The notes: a model not told the origin generated them from the sequence alone. A stretch of 64,000 nt of DNA from Diphasiastrum complanatum (GCA_029204225.1 CM055100.1:48346348-48410347); one strand, 5' to 3'; positions 1 to 13,463 are shown, counted from the stretch's first letter. Program-made: numbers and translations.

Positions 1-1617
1 TCCCTTGCATTCTTGAACTTAACAAAGACATCATACACTTCATCTTTGCTCTTTAGTAGATAGATCCAACAAAATCTACTAAAATTATCAATGAATGTTA
101 CATGCATCTTAGCTCCACTATTGCTAATTGTAGTAAATCCATGAATATCCGAATGTACAAGTTGAAAAGGCTTTGTAGATCTAGTATAAGTCTAGTCTAT
201 GTGACTTAGACAAAGCACAAGACTCACAAACATGTTTGATGCCCACTTAAAAAACTTGGAAGACCTATCACAACCCTTCTTCTAGCAATTACCTCCAATG
301 ACTTGAAGTTTTAGGTGTCTCATCCTTCTATGCCAAACCTCTTGAATAGGTATTTAGCTCCCTTGCAACACATCCACTTGGTTGGCAATAACAAAACATA
401 TAGTTTGAACAACCTTTCATTGTCTTTTACCTTTTCAATCAAGATATCCTTCCCTTTTGGTCATAGAAGCATCTCCATTTAAACTCCACCTTGAGGCCTT
501 TACTTAGCATTTGGCTCTCACTAAGCAAATTCTCAGTAATAGATGGAATAAACAAGACATCCTCCAAATGAACATTCCTATTTGTAGAGAGAGAAAATAG
601 GAATTGTGCCAATCCCTTTGATTGCAACACTCACCATCATTGACCACGTAGATCACCTCTTGTCGTCTCCATATGCCAACAAAGAAGTGAAGTACTCTTT
701 GTGAAAAGTCATGTGTGAGCTTGCTCCACTATCAATCCACCAAGGATCTAGATCTCCATCATTAGCAAGCATACATGAAGACATCACAAAAAGCATCATC
801 ATTTGCATCTTGAATATCCAAATCATCCTCATCAAGAGTAAGATTACCTTGCTTGTCTCTTTGATCTCTCTTCTTCTTGTAGCACTCACATGCAAAGTGT
901 CCTTTGATGTCACAATAGAAGCACTTGAGCTTTGACCTATTCTTCTTTTTGCCACTTGAAGAAGCATCCACTTGATCTTGCTCTTTAGACAACTTACTTT
1001 TGGTTTTTGCTCTTTGTGAACATAGCATCCCCGTGAAGTGTCGATGTAGATCCACCTCTTGCTTGAAGCTTGTATTCTTCATTGATTAAGATCTCTTGAA
1101 GATCCATCAAACTTGGCAAAGTCTTTTGAATAGCAATACTTTGAACAATGTTAGCATGAGCATCCAACAAGCCATTAAGAATCACTTGAACAAGCTCTAC
1201 TTTCTTAATGCTTTTCATCAATGCAAGCCAACTCATCATTCAATGCTTTCATTCTCAAAAACAAAAAGTACTTGGGCTTTTTTCATTCTTTTGCAAACAA
1301 GAAAAGATTTGCCTTATTAGAGTCAACACTCTAGAAGTAGACTTGGAATTCATAAGCTTCTTCAATGAATCCCAAACATCCTTAGATGAAGTACACTTAC
1401 CAACTTCTTTGAGAAGTTCATTGGTAACATTCATCTTGATAATGTGTAGAGCCCTTTTGGCCCTCTTATCATACCTCACTTGCTCTTGTTGTATTGTTGG
1501 TCTCTCCTCCAAACCTACAACAATATCCAAAACATCATTCATCTCAAGAATTGATTCCATCCTCACTTTCCACAATAAATAGTTACTTGAGGTAAGCCTA
1601 TCATTGGCTTCCAACAT
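1..1617 (-). pseudogene. copia gag-protease-integrase polyprotein, decayed (C1)
   Basis: Translation of the minus strand from 1617 gives a gag N-terminus with the copia signature L-x-S-x-N-Y-x-L-W-K and a helical gag domain (1617-1000). A CCHC zinc knuckle follows, CFYCDIKGHFACEC, near 890-930. The retroviral-type protease motif DSGASSHMT lies near 705-735. The GAG-pre-integrase segment (about 640-330) contains a VLFIPSITENLLS-like stretch. The integrase core reaches the window edge (VHSDIHG-like motif near 150). Frame changes near 1250, 1080, 970 and 640, plus stops below 440, show a pseudogene. Unlike several other copia copies here, the protease active-site DSG is intact. Confidence 0.85.
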
Positions 1618-2204
1618 GACTCCAATTGAAGTTCTTTTTCAATATGTTTCAATACACAAAGCATTCCTTTGAACAACAACAAATGTTTTCAAAATAAATC
1701 ACAAAGATTTGAAACTATCTCAAAAATTCTCTTCTAGCAATTATACCAAGCAAATCAACACATAGAATCATGGAATCTTGATCAACCTATGATCTATCCT
1801 CAATCTAATGACTTTTGCCACTTTCTAAGATTGAAACACACTCAAATGAAGTTCAGCAACGTCACTATCTAGAGATCCAATCAAAATTAAGGTTTTGACA
1901 AAATCACAAAAAATTGACTATTCCAAATCTACATGCAAATGCTGACAATTTGATATGCAATCCATTAGCCACCACTACGGCCGATCTAATGATCCAAAAA
2001 TTGGCCAAATCCAGTATGTGAAATCAAAAATCAGAATTGATCAAGTTTGTAAACCTATATAGGATTTTGATCTACAAAAGATCCAATCTACAAAAACAAA
2101 AGAACTCGATTTTGGTGTAGAATCCCCTCTAGCATGTTCTAGCCTTGATATTTTCACTAAATCATTGATAGATCTGATTTCCTTCTTCATAACCTAAAAC
2201 ACAA

Positions 2205-2216
2205 GCTCCGATACCA
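2205..2216 (-). other. primer-binding site of copia C1
   Basis: On the minus strand this reads TGGTATCGGAGC, one base away from the usual plant copia primer site complementary to initiator Met-tRNA (TGGTATCAGAGC). Its position between the LTR and gag fixes the orientation of C1. Confidence 0.75.
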
Positions 2217-2680
2217 TTAAAGGATTTTAGATCATTGATGATCCAATCCATGTCCCTAATCTTTGGTTACAAAAGAAGAAAATCCTACCAATGTCACCAA
2301 TGTAGAAAAATCAGCATCTACACACAAAATGAGATGCAAATTCTAATAGAACTTGATCAAATATGAATCAAATGACGAATTATTTTTGCTTTTCGTAAAA
2401 AACAAGCAAGCTACTGTATTTCACACGTGTGGATCCAAAAATAACAAATATAGATCATTCTACACATATAATTGCATGCAATCACAAGTATAGTGCACCA
2501 ATGGATAGTAGAACCCAAGAGAACCGTGTATAAGCATGAAATGAGATAGAGAAGAGAGAAGATGTGTCTCTCCACGAGTTTCCTCCTTTTAAAATAGGTC
2601 CAAAACCTATTTGGCCACTTGGCTTTCCTTCCAAAATGCTAACTCTACTATTTTTGGGTCTAGATTCAAAGTACCCAACA
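2217..2680 (-). repeat. 5' LTR of copia C1 (probable limits)
   Basis: The right limit is placed at 2680 because the minus strand starts with TGTTGGGTAC there. The left limit abuts the primer site. The length, 464 bases, suits a copia LTR. The minus strand holds an A/T-rich TTTTAAAA-type box near 2585-2595 that could be a promoter. The inner end lacks the expected CA, so the limit could be off by a few bases. No second LTR is in the window to confirm it. Confidence 0.5.
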
Positions 2681-3600
2681 TTTAAATTTGAATATACTCA
2701 AACTCGTCTTCTAACTGTCCCACACTTTTAAAAAGTGTTTATTCAAATGAAATTTAGACTAATGAACTTTGAAATTTCAAATCTAAGTCTAAAACAAAGT
2801 TGGCCTCAATTTGCCAAATATGAAAATATAGCAAATATGATCAAACTAGTTGAATCTTTTATATAAGATGCAACTTCTTTAAGAAGTTTATTACTAACAT
2901 TCATTTTAAGACAATGTAATGCTAGGCACATTTATTACATTTCATTGACTACATTTATCAATGTCTTATCTTGACCTTTGGTGACAATGTAAGGTTAGAA
3001 TTAGAGATGAGAAACTTTTCTACATACTTTATGTAAACATGGCTTAATCCATTCATTTTAATTATTAGAATAGAGATATTATTTCTTTGCAACGTGCACA
3101 TTAAGCAAGGGTTTGGAGAAAAAACTTCTCTCCATACTTTTTGTAAACATGGCTTAATCCTAGGAATATTATTTTTTTCTAGGAGAGGATGAGTCTATTG
3201 CTTCATGAGCTAGTATTGTGATCTTTGTTATCTACCTTGTATGAGCACATGAATACATGTCATTGGCATCTCAAAGCAAGGGCAAAAGAAAGAGGAAGAG
3301 AGAATAGGTTATAATTGAAACAAGATCAATAGCAAGAAGAAGAAAAAGACAAAAAAAGGAAAAAGAGCAACAAGAGCAACATCGACAAGCAAGGACACAT
3401 GGTATTTCTGACCATGTTCATTGCCATCAGTGTGGTGATTGTCACTATGCTTAACAGTGTGGCAGTCGACATTGCTGTAGCCGCAAAGCTTTCAAGGATG
3501 ACAATGATTGGGCCAAACCTAGCGTAGCCATTGAGCGAGAAAGAGAGACGAGACGAAGAGAGAGAAACAGAGAAGCAGAGAGAACCAGGTCACACCGGTA
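2681..3600. other. A/T-rich spacer with a 39-bp direct repeat
   Basis: No gene is seen apart from the gag fragment at 2868-2945. A direct repeat of about 39 bases sits at 3011-3050 and 3123-3161; each copy ends in AAACATGGCTTAATCC. The region 3280-3400 is purine-rich (AAG/GAA runs). Confidence 0.5.
2868..2945 (-). pseudogene. copia gag fragment related to C1
   Basis: This stretch aligns to 1393-1470 of C1 with many substitutions. On the minus strand it encodes KMNVSNKLLKEV, against KMNVTNELLKEV in C1. It lies about 190 bases outside the C1 LTR, so it is a separate, older insertion of the same family. Confidence 0.6.
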
Positions 3601-4238
3601 GAGAACGTCACAGAGGGACAAGCTTTCGAAATTGAGAAAGAGAGAGAAATCACACGGAGACAAGCTCTCGAATGTGACAAAGCTATTCAGATCGAGAGAG
3701 AGATCACACGGAGACAATCTCTCGAAACTGAAGAAGCCATTGAGAAGGAGAGAGAGATCTCTTGGAGACAAGGTTTTGAATGTGAGAAAGCCATTGAGAA
3801 CGAGAGAGAGAGATCACACGGAGACAAGCACTCCAATGCTACGAAGCCATTCAGAACCAGAGAGAAGTCACACAGAGACACCAGGAAATCATAGCAGGCG
3901 TTGTGCGAATTGGGACGATTATCGCAGGGGGGGTTATTCTAGGGGCCCTGGCTCCAGTGGTATCAGTTCCAGTTCTTCTCGCGACAGGGTTGACCTTCCC
4001 TATGTTTTATAAGGGTTTACACGCCATCGACCATGGACTCCATGATTTCGAGAACACAGTGTACAACAACACTTTTGGGAGAGTTTTGCAAATCACAAAC
4101 GAGAACACACTATACAACAACACTTTGGGAAAAGTTTTGCAAATCCAAGCCATTATGCAAAGTCTAGCTTTGCTTTTTCTTGGTACTCCAAGACCTTCTC
4201 TTCTTCGGCAAGAGAATCTACTAATCAGAAATCAATGA
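3601..4238 (+). pseudogene. repeat-rich membrane-type protein of unknown function, frameshifted
   Basis: I do not recognise this protein. One frame gives four 18-residue repeats with consensus ITRRQALECxKAIExERE (3649-3702, 3703-3756, 3757-3812, 3813-3866) and a fifth, partial unit. Two extra bases in the GAGAG run of unit 3 (near 3810) shift the frame. After the repeats the frame runs without a stop into a hydrophobic stretch (about 3885-4000), rich in I, V, G, A and L, long enough to cross a membrane once or twice. Then come two 17-residue repeats with YNNT (4050-4100 and 4101-4151). The frame stops at 4236. The charged repeats look helical or coiled-coil. No ATG start is visible upstream, so either a first exon is missing or the gene is decayed. 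A longer open frame at 3632-4012 is a shadow in another frame. Confidence 0.5.
3649..3866 (+). repeat. 54-bp coding minisatellite, four units
   Basis: The units start at 3649, 3703, 3757 and 3813, usually at ATCACACGGAGACAA. Spacing is exactly 54 bases except unit 3, which has 56. A degenerate unit precedes (from about 3601) and a partial one follows (from 3867). The period is a multiple of three, as expected for a repeat expanded under coding constraint. Confidence 0.85.
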
Positions 4239-4512
4239 GAGCTGTCTCTGAAAGCGTTGATTTGAAGCAGGAGCAATTGTTGACGCGGTAAAATCCTTGA
4301 GTCCATAAAAGGCGAAGCAACCACTCTTATCGTTTCCATGCACTGGAAGGACCTTTTTGACCATTGCTTTCTTGCATAGCTACTGGGCCAAATACCCAGA
4401 TGAAAGGGTACCGATTATTGCCCCAAGAGGAATGATGCTTTCTTGGGTGTATGAGTTCAGGAAATGGGCAGTGAAGCCAAATCCCAAACCCTAAAACCTA
4501 GTATCAATTTAC
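4239..4512 (+). other. possible 3' continuation of the 18-residue-repeat gene
   Basis: At 4357-4494 an open stretch of 45 codons ends in TAA and reads like real protein (for example SYWAKYPDERVPIIAP, then a W-rich end). It is out of frame with the gene upstream, so at least one more frameshift or an intron would be needed to join them. No family recognised. It is followed directly by the minus-strand hAT exon. Confidence 0.3.
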
Positions 4513-5255
4513 CTGGACAACACGTTGTGGCCCGACCTCCTCTATCGCTGCGCGGATGATGCCGTAAATGTACTCGGTCGTATGCACTCTCCCTGCCTCG
4601 AAGGCGTCGATGGTGCGTAGGAACATGGAACCGTAACAACTAGAAACAATCGTGTTAATGAGTGGACGTTTACAACGATCAATCCACCCATCAGCCATGA
4701 TAGAGCAGCCGTATCTATCCCAAGCCTCCTGTAGTGTGGCTAGTCTCTCTTTGACGGATGCAATCCTCTCCTGGAGCAAAGGGCCGCGAAGTGCATCGTC
4801 TGTGGGTGGTGTGTAGCCGGGCCCGTAGACTGCAACTTTCGGGATAGCCTCTCGAAGGATGCGGGATGATGCCATGATGGTGCAGTAGTGGAGGATGTGG
4901 ATCCATGGGGAGTACTGGCGGAGGGGGTGGGGGTGGTTGGGGCGGAGGCGGTGGCGGGTGCGGATGCGGCGGCAGGGGTTGGGGCCGGTGGCGGTGGGTG
5001 TACCAATGGCAGGGGCGGTGGCAGTGGGTGCACCAATGGAAACAAAGTCCGCGACATGTGTGGACGGCTCGCCGGGCTCAGCACCTGGCTCAACATATGC
5101 CTCGAGAATGCGAGCCCTCTCCGCAGAGGGGATGACCATACAAATGCCAATCCCGTAGTGTCCCCCCGTGGGTTGGACTCGCAATTCCCCCAAATGTGCT
5201 CGAACTCGAGATGCATTCCCTGTGAACTACTTTCGACAACAAGGACAAACGCCAC
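4513..5255 (-). pseudogene. hAT-type transposase exon (BED finger remnant plus DUF659 domain)
   Basis: Reading leftwards, a BED-zinc-finger-like start (CPCC, then FTGNASRVRAHL; near 5230-5170) carries an in-frame TAG. A low-complexity Ala/Pro/Thr region follows (about 5045-4890). Then comes a domain typical of hAT-derived plant transposases (DUF659): YGCSIMADGWIDRCKRPLIN near 4710-4655, then an SCYGSMFLRTIDA-like strand and EEVGPQRVVQ. The exon ends in CAG followed by GTAAAT at 4512, a good splice donor, so the next exon should lie to the left. It is not seen there; the repeat-rich gene intervenes. The stop in the finger and the missing partner exon indicate a remnant. Confidence 0.7.
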
Positions 5256-5300
5256 TTTTTGTTGGGCATCAACTCCACCTCATCCCAAATGGGACGAGAA

Positions 5301-5403
<103 letters not shown>

Positions 5404-5411
5404 CGCAAATC

Positions 5412-5514
<103 letters not shown>

Positions 5515-5589
5515 CCCTCCTAAATCCCAAACCCAAGCACGTAGACCCTAAACCCTAAACTCACACACATACACCATGCCTCGTGCAGG

Positions 5590-5653
5590 CGCGCGCACAC
5601 ACACACAAATCCCCTCTGTCTCTCTCTCACACACACAAACTCTCTGTCTCTTC

Positions 5654-5687
<34 letters not shown>

Positions 5688-5740
5688 GATGCATACACAA
5701 ATCAACTAATTCACACACACACACACACACACACACCATA
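5590..5740. repeat. alternating (CA)n and (CT)n tracts
   Basis: Short CA and CT runs alternate here with a few non-repeat bases between them. They connect the two large CT arrays of this 560-bp microsatellite cluster. Confidence 0.9.
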
Positions 5741-5753
5741 ACCCACACAAATG

Positions 5754-8470
<2,717 letters not shown>

Positions 8471-8507
8471 GTGTGTGTGCGTGTGTGTGTGCGTGTGCGC
8501 GCGCGTG
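8471..8507. repeat. alternating purine-pyrimidine tract (TG/CG)n
   Basis: GT units pass into GC units (ending GCGCGCGCG) with no break in the alternation. Such tracts can adopt the left-handed Z form; that is general knowledge, not shown here. Confidence 0.95.
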
Positions 8508-9483
8508 TTTACCAATGCAACACAAAGAATAAAAAAATGCATAACAAGTTTAGACAAATAAATTCAAGCAACAATGTCTGTCATAGCAATGTCTTGAAGA
8601 TACATCGACTTAATATCATAGTAGCTCTTCACGATGTATGGAAGAATGTTGAGGGGAGTGAGCTAACCTGCACCCATCTACAACAACAAAATAAGTCAAA
8701 ACAAAGGTTCTCGTGTGGGAATTACAGGTATCATTACCTACTCACATTTGTTATCCATTTCACAACAATCTACCATGAATAGCAAAGGATGATCACAATA
8801 CTATTGTACGGTTGTAAAACATAGTCACCATATAATTTTTCATCATTGCAAGACACAACAAACAATCTACCACTAGTAATACTGAAGCAATAACATGACA
8901 AGTAGAGCAACATTACTGTTTTAACCTATTGTTCATGTTAAACCATAAACAAGCCCCACAGTAATTAATCAAATTTCATGCATTGCTTGTTTGCCAGTCA
9001 AAGGACAATGAACAAGGCAAGGACAGAAAAATGTAAAATATTGAGACCATATGGCCAAATGATTCATCAATTAGTAAAAAGTAGCACTCATAGCCAAATA
9101 ACTCTTATAGAAAAGCATAGTATCAATAACAACAATAAAAGGGTATGGAACTACTCCCCTACCCAATCTTCACACAATCTCATGGCTTAAAAAATTAGCA
9201 CACCATCTGACTTAGATTCTACAAGCCGCCACAAAACAGTTATATAGAACCAACATCATTCCCAAATGAAATACATCCAAAATCATGCGAATATGGCCCA
9301 AGAGTTGAAAAAAGAACAATGTTTTATAGCACTTGCAAATGTCGTGGACCGTTTTGGATGCAAGGTATATGTTAATTCAAATGCATGAGATCTATTTTAG
9401 CACTCTTTTGCCTAGCATCTAATATTTTACAGTGGAAATTTCTATTATTGGCATAAGATCATCAACACAATGACTAAGTTTAG
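8508..9483. other. A/T-rich spacer
   Basis: No gene, repeat family or conserved motif recognised. Confidence 0.5.
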
Positions 9484-9505
9484 GTCTAGTAATAGGTGAC
9501 CAAAT

Positions 9506-10523
9506 GGGCCTTGGCATTTTGCAAGTAAACTTTTTGCGAGTTTTGCGAGTTTCTTTCTTGCCATGACTCAACAAAAAGATAGCACATGGTGTGCTACTTT
9601 TTTCATGCTATTAATTTAATGTTTATTATTAAGAATGTGGTTTGGTACATAGTTAAAAATCCCACAAAGTAAAAAAAATTCAAATTTAAATTTTTGTTTG
9701 TAACCTCCAATAATAGCACGCCGCGTGCTAGGTGAGAGTTGATCGGAATTCTTTTTTTTTTTTTGGCGGCGGAATCAAATAGCAACCAGCGTGCTATTTG
9801 ATTCCGCCGCAAAAAAAAAAAAAAAAAACACCTTGTTTCATTTAGCACCCCCACGTGCTATCTTTGAAGGTTGCCGAAAAAAAAAATCTAACCGAAATAA
9901 TGTTTGGAAGTTGAAAAAAATATTCTGAAATAATGTTTTTACTCAAAATTTGGTTCTCAGATGTGTCAAAATACCATTTTTATTTTATAAAACCTATAAT
10001 GTATCCACAAAAATACGATGGAATACTTTAAAAGTAGATGACAATGATGGTTTGATATCTGAATTGTCACATAGAGCACAGTTTGATACTGCCATTATCA
10101 GATAGAATATATAATCTATTTTACATGAGAAAGTTGAATGATTCACATGATACAGTGGCTCAAGCTATGGTGTCCAAGCCTTTTGTGGTATTGGAAAATG
10201 AAAAGCTAATTTTAATACATAGCAAAAAAGTAAAAAAAGAAAAGTGAACACAATACCATAGAATAAAGTCGTGCTAGAGATTGTCATGACACATATCAAG
10301 AGACATTGAGAGAATTACCAGTAGTAAAGAGTGGAGACAAACAATGTCACTTTCAATGTTGTCTCACATTGAAATACATTGAAATTTTTGCATCTAGTTA
10401 GCATCTTCTTGTGGTTACAGATAAAATAAAGTTAATATTACATGGCATGCCATTGCTACATAATCGATGAACCATGGGTAGAATGAAACTCGCAAATAAT
10501 TTACTCGCAGATTGTCAAAACCT
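9506..10523. mobile_element. Mutator-like non-autonomous element, copy 1
   Basis: The element is flanked by the perfect 9-bp duplication TGACCAAAT (9497-9505 and 10524-10532), the length typical of Mutator-like transposons. The ends are inverted repeats of about 48 bases: GGGCCTTGGCATTTTGC on the left against AGGTTTTGACAATCTGC read inward from the right, then GTAAA-N-TTTGCGAGTTTC on both. No transposase is encoded. It carries four palindromes of the form TAGCAC-N-GTGCTA (9580-9596, 9714-9730, 9778-9796, 9843-9860), the third inside a long hairpin. A second copy lies at 33305-34079. Confidence 0.8.
9752..9828. other. long hairpin inside Mutator-like copy 1
   Basis: Arms GCGGCGGAATCAAATAGCA (9766-9784) and its exact complement (9792-9810) surround a 7-base loop. 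The stem is extended by a T run (9752-9764) and an A run (9811-9828). Copy 2 has a hairpin at the same place with a different arm sequence. Confidence 0.9.
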
Positions 10524-11363
10524 TGACCAAATGAGACTATCAATTTGTTTCGTATGAAGAGCAATGTCCCTAGTTAAACACTTTTGGCTATTTTAAAAAG
10601 CCAATTTTCCATAAGCTATGTACTAAAAAATATCAATTTGTGCATATAGTGTCTATAGTTTCTATGCATAAACAATGTTTGAAAAATTATTGCGTTTGTC
10701 TACAATTATCATATCCTTAAAATCAGGTATGTACCAAATATAGATGTTGCATTTTTTGTTGTGTTAGACTCATTATATAAAAAAGAATTTGATATATTGG
10801 ACGCCAATCTCATGTGCTTAGATGCCGTTACTGACGGTATGATATGATGATGTACAAATAATATGGTCTCAATGTCTAAAACTAGGTCTTGTAATAGGTA
10901 ACCAAATGAGACTATCAATATGCTCTATATGAAGAGCAACGTCTTAGCTACACAATTCTAGAAATTAAAATAAAAAAACAACATTCCATAAACTATGTAG
11001 TGAAAAATATCAAATTATGCATACGTAAATGTGTATAGCTCCTTAAAATTCGGTGTGTACCAAATACAGATGTTGCATTTTTTGCTATGTAGATGGACTC
11101 GATACAAAAAATAGAATTTGATATATTGGACGCTAATCTCATGTCCTTAGATGACGTTACTGACGGTAAGCAAGATATTACATACAAATAATATGGTCTA
11201 CATTCATGAGTGGCAGGTATCAGCTGGACGTCTTGAAAGTGGTTATGCTTTATGGTGCTTTCTAGTACTGTACTTGACTTTCAGCTGTATTTTACCTTGT
11301 TGGATTATGTATAAAGGCTTCAAAGAGCTTCAGTCTTGTTTTGTCAAGAGAAACTAAGTGCAG

Positions 11364-11365
<2 letters not shown>

Positions 11366-11457
<92 letters not shown>
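11366..11457. repeat. (TC)n microsatellite
   Basis: About 45 TC units, just downstream of the tandem duplication. Confidence 0.98.
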
Positions 11458-11460
<3 letters not shown>

Positions 11461-12289
11461 ACAATGACCAACTACCGAAACTCCAAATTAATGGTCCTAC
11501 ACCAATACTACCCCTAACTTGAACCATATCAATTCAAAAAATTCTCTTTTTCTTTTTTGATAAGCTTTACAAAGGTTTTAAGCTTAGCCATAACACATGG
11601 ATAGGATGTGTTGCTTCTCTCTCAAGGCAAAAAGACACCTTTCATGAAGCCTCAACTGACTTTGTTTTTTTGAGAAACAATCTATCTGCTTGCACAATTT
11701 ATAATGCAAATAAAGTTAGAAATAAAGTCTAATATGATTCAGTAGTGTAAGCTCTAAATGTGATATTGTCAATATTGTATAGTTAACTAGATTTTACTGT
11801 TTTCAGTAGTGATCGAGATGTGACCCACTATCGACATATCAGTCAACGTAGTCAGCTACTTGGGTTAGTCGAGGAGCCACACATACTTAGAGAAATTAGT
11901 TGTACAGTGTTTCTACAATAATTGTTATACTCGAGGGGTTTGGCAAGTGGTAGGCCAGTTTTAGGACACATGTTAGGAACATGCAGTTTGAGTTTCCTAC
12001 GTGTATAGTTTTTTTTGTAATACAATTAGATTCATCTACTTTCATTTTCATACTCATGTTGTAGACTTCAAGAATATTATTTTCATATGATTGAAAAATA
12101 TTCCTTCAATCAAATCTATGTGTTCAACACACTATACATATGTACTTAGTGTTCCGCTCTAAACCAAAAATCTAAGCAGTACTTATTAGCAAACCGAGGA
12201 GTTGTTCATCTCTTTGTGGTCACACTTCTAATAGTCTAAAAAACTCTCATTGACCCAAGATACGTGGTGATTAGGATGGCCTTCGAGAT
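11458..12289. other. spacer without recognisable gene
   Basis: No coding signal. A G/C-rich patch at 12290-12350 (next to GTAAGGTCAGTGTGGGCCC) stands out from the A/T-rich surroundings; it may be a separate small insertion inside the adjacent copia fragment. Confidence 0.45.
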
Positions 12290-13463
12290 TGGAAGTGGCG
12301 CTACCGTAATCACTTGCGTAAGGTCAGTGTGGGCCCTTCCCCCGCTTGGGATCTTTTGATGAGACCAATCCCCCAAAAAAAAATCCTCCCAACACCTGGA
12401 TCCATAGGTGAGTCTATGGCTATCTAGTCTTCCATGCCATACCTCTGAAGTACATTGACTAGATATATTTGTTGGCTTATCGCGATTCTTCTACTTGTTC
12501 TATCTTTTGTGATCTCAATGCCAAAATGATTAGTGAATCATCGACATAAAGTGCTATTATGGCATAGCTTGAGCTCTATACTATAGATACACATTCAAAT
12601 CTGAAGAATTGGAAGTGAATTGATGCAGCAACAAGAATTAATTTATTCTTTCAAACTAGGCCCTTGAAGCTTAGTTTGACCCATAGAGGGCCTTCTGCAA
12701 TTGCAGACTTTGTGCTCTCAACCTTGAAAGACGTAACCTTCTGGTTGATAGATATAAATATCTTCTTGGATATATCCACTAAGGAATGTTGTTTGAACAT
12801 CCATTCGCTGAATGTCTAGATCTTTTACAGTTGTAGTATCCAACAACGTTTGAATAAATTGATGTTTTACTACTGGACTAAATGTCACTGTATAATCTAT
12901 TCCATATATCTATTTGTATCCTTTCATCACTAGTCAAGCTTTCCATTTGGTATAAATCCATATGGGTTAAGCTTCAGCTTAAAGATCCACTTAGTGTCGA
13001 TTATTTTCGTAGTTCGATAAGGCTTTTACAATTGTGGCAGGTTCATCCCGAATCATGAATGCTTGAGGGATGTATCAATCAGGTTTGTCTGATTCAAACA
13101 AATCTTTGAACTATCGAAGGTTTGTGGGTAGGTAGCTCTCCTTGTTGCATGACTGAGATATATTCAATAGGTGTAGTAACATTCGTAGGTCGAGGCCTGT
13201 TGATGGTAAATGGAGTTGTTGGAACAAACTGCTGCATTGGTTGCTTTTGCTTAAAGTCATAGAATTTGTCTTGTAAGAAGACTACATCTCGGCTAACTGA
13301 GATTTTTTCTAATTCTATGTCGTAAATTATGTAAGCTTTGTAATGAGTTGAATATCTAACAAATATATTCTTGTAGTTGACAAGATCGAGCTTTTTTCTC
13401 AGGTCAGAAGGAATTTGCACATAGCCTAGAACACTCGAAAGTGCTTTAGGCTTGGGTCGTAAC
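12290..13463 (-). pseudogene. copia integrase C-terminus and reverse transcriptase fragment (C2)
   Basis: From the right, 13463-13100 encodes the end of copia integrase with an R-K-K-L-D then YSTHYKAYIIYD and SVSRDVVF pattern. The rest, to about 12390, matches the N-terminal half of copia reverse transcriptase: KWIFKLKLNP-like, then GIDYTVTFSPVVK, then DIQRMDVQTTFLSG. Many stops and frame changes are present. The fragment stops exactly where the LTR of C3 begins (13464), so C3 probably inserted into it. It belongs to the same lineage as C3, C8 and C9. Confidence 0.75.

Larger units (their letters stand above)
1..2680 (-). mobile_element. Ty1/copia retrotransposon C1, 5' half, runs off the window
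   Basis: The element reads leftwards. In order on the minus strand come a probable 5' LTR (2680-2217), a Met-tRNA-type primer site (2216-2205), a leader of about 590 bases, gag, aspartic protease and the start of integrase. The gag-protease-integrase order is that of Ty1/copia. Integrase end, reverse transcriptase, RNase H and 3' LTR would lie to the left of base 1. The reading frame is broken several times, so this copy is dead. A second, shorter piece of the same gag lies outside its LTR at 2868-2945. Confidence 0.85.
9484..11205 (+). repeat. ~370-bp tandem duplication, first unit split by a transposon
   Basis: Unit 1 is 9484-9505 plus 10533-10886; unit 2 is 10887 to about 11205. Shared landmarks are the start (GTAATAGGTGACCAAAT against GTAATAGGTAACCAAAT), the middle (AGATGTTGCATTTTTTG) and the end (TTACTGACGGTA, then ACAAATAATATGGTCT). 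Unit 1 holds the Mutator-like element 9506-10523 and its target duplication; unit 2 preserves the empty site. No coding content seen. Confidence 0.85.

Noticed and set aside
3632-4012. 126-codon plus-strand frame over the 54-bp repeats
   Set aside because: The frame that gives regular 18-residue repeats and continues into the hydrophobic segment is a different one; this is its shadow, as is the minus-strand frame 3451-3771.
5546-5560. Telomere repeat CCCTAAACCCTAAAC
   Set aside because: Only two units; such short runs occur by chance in C/A-rich sequence and the position is internal, so it is not called a telomere.
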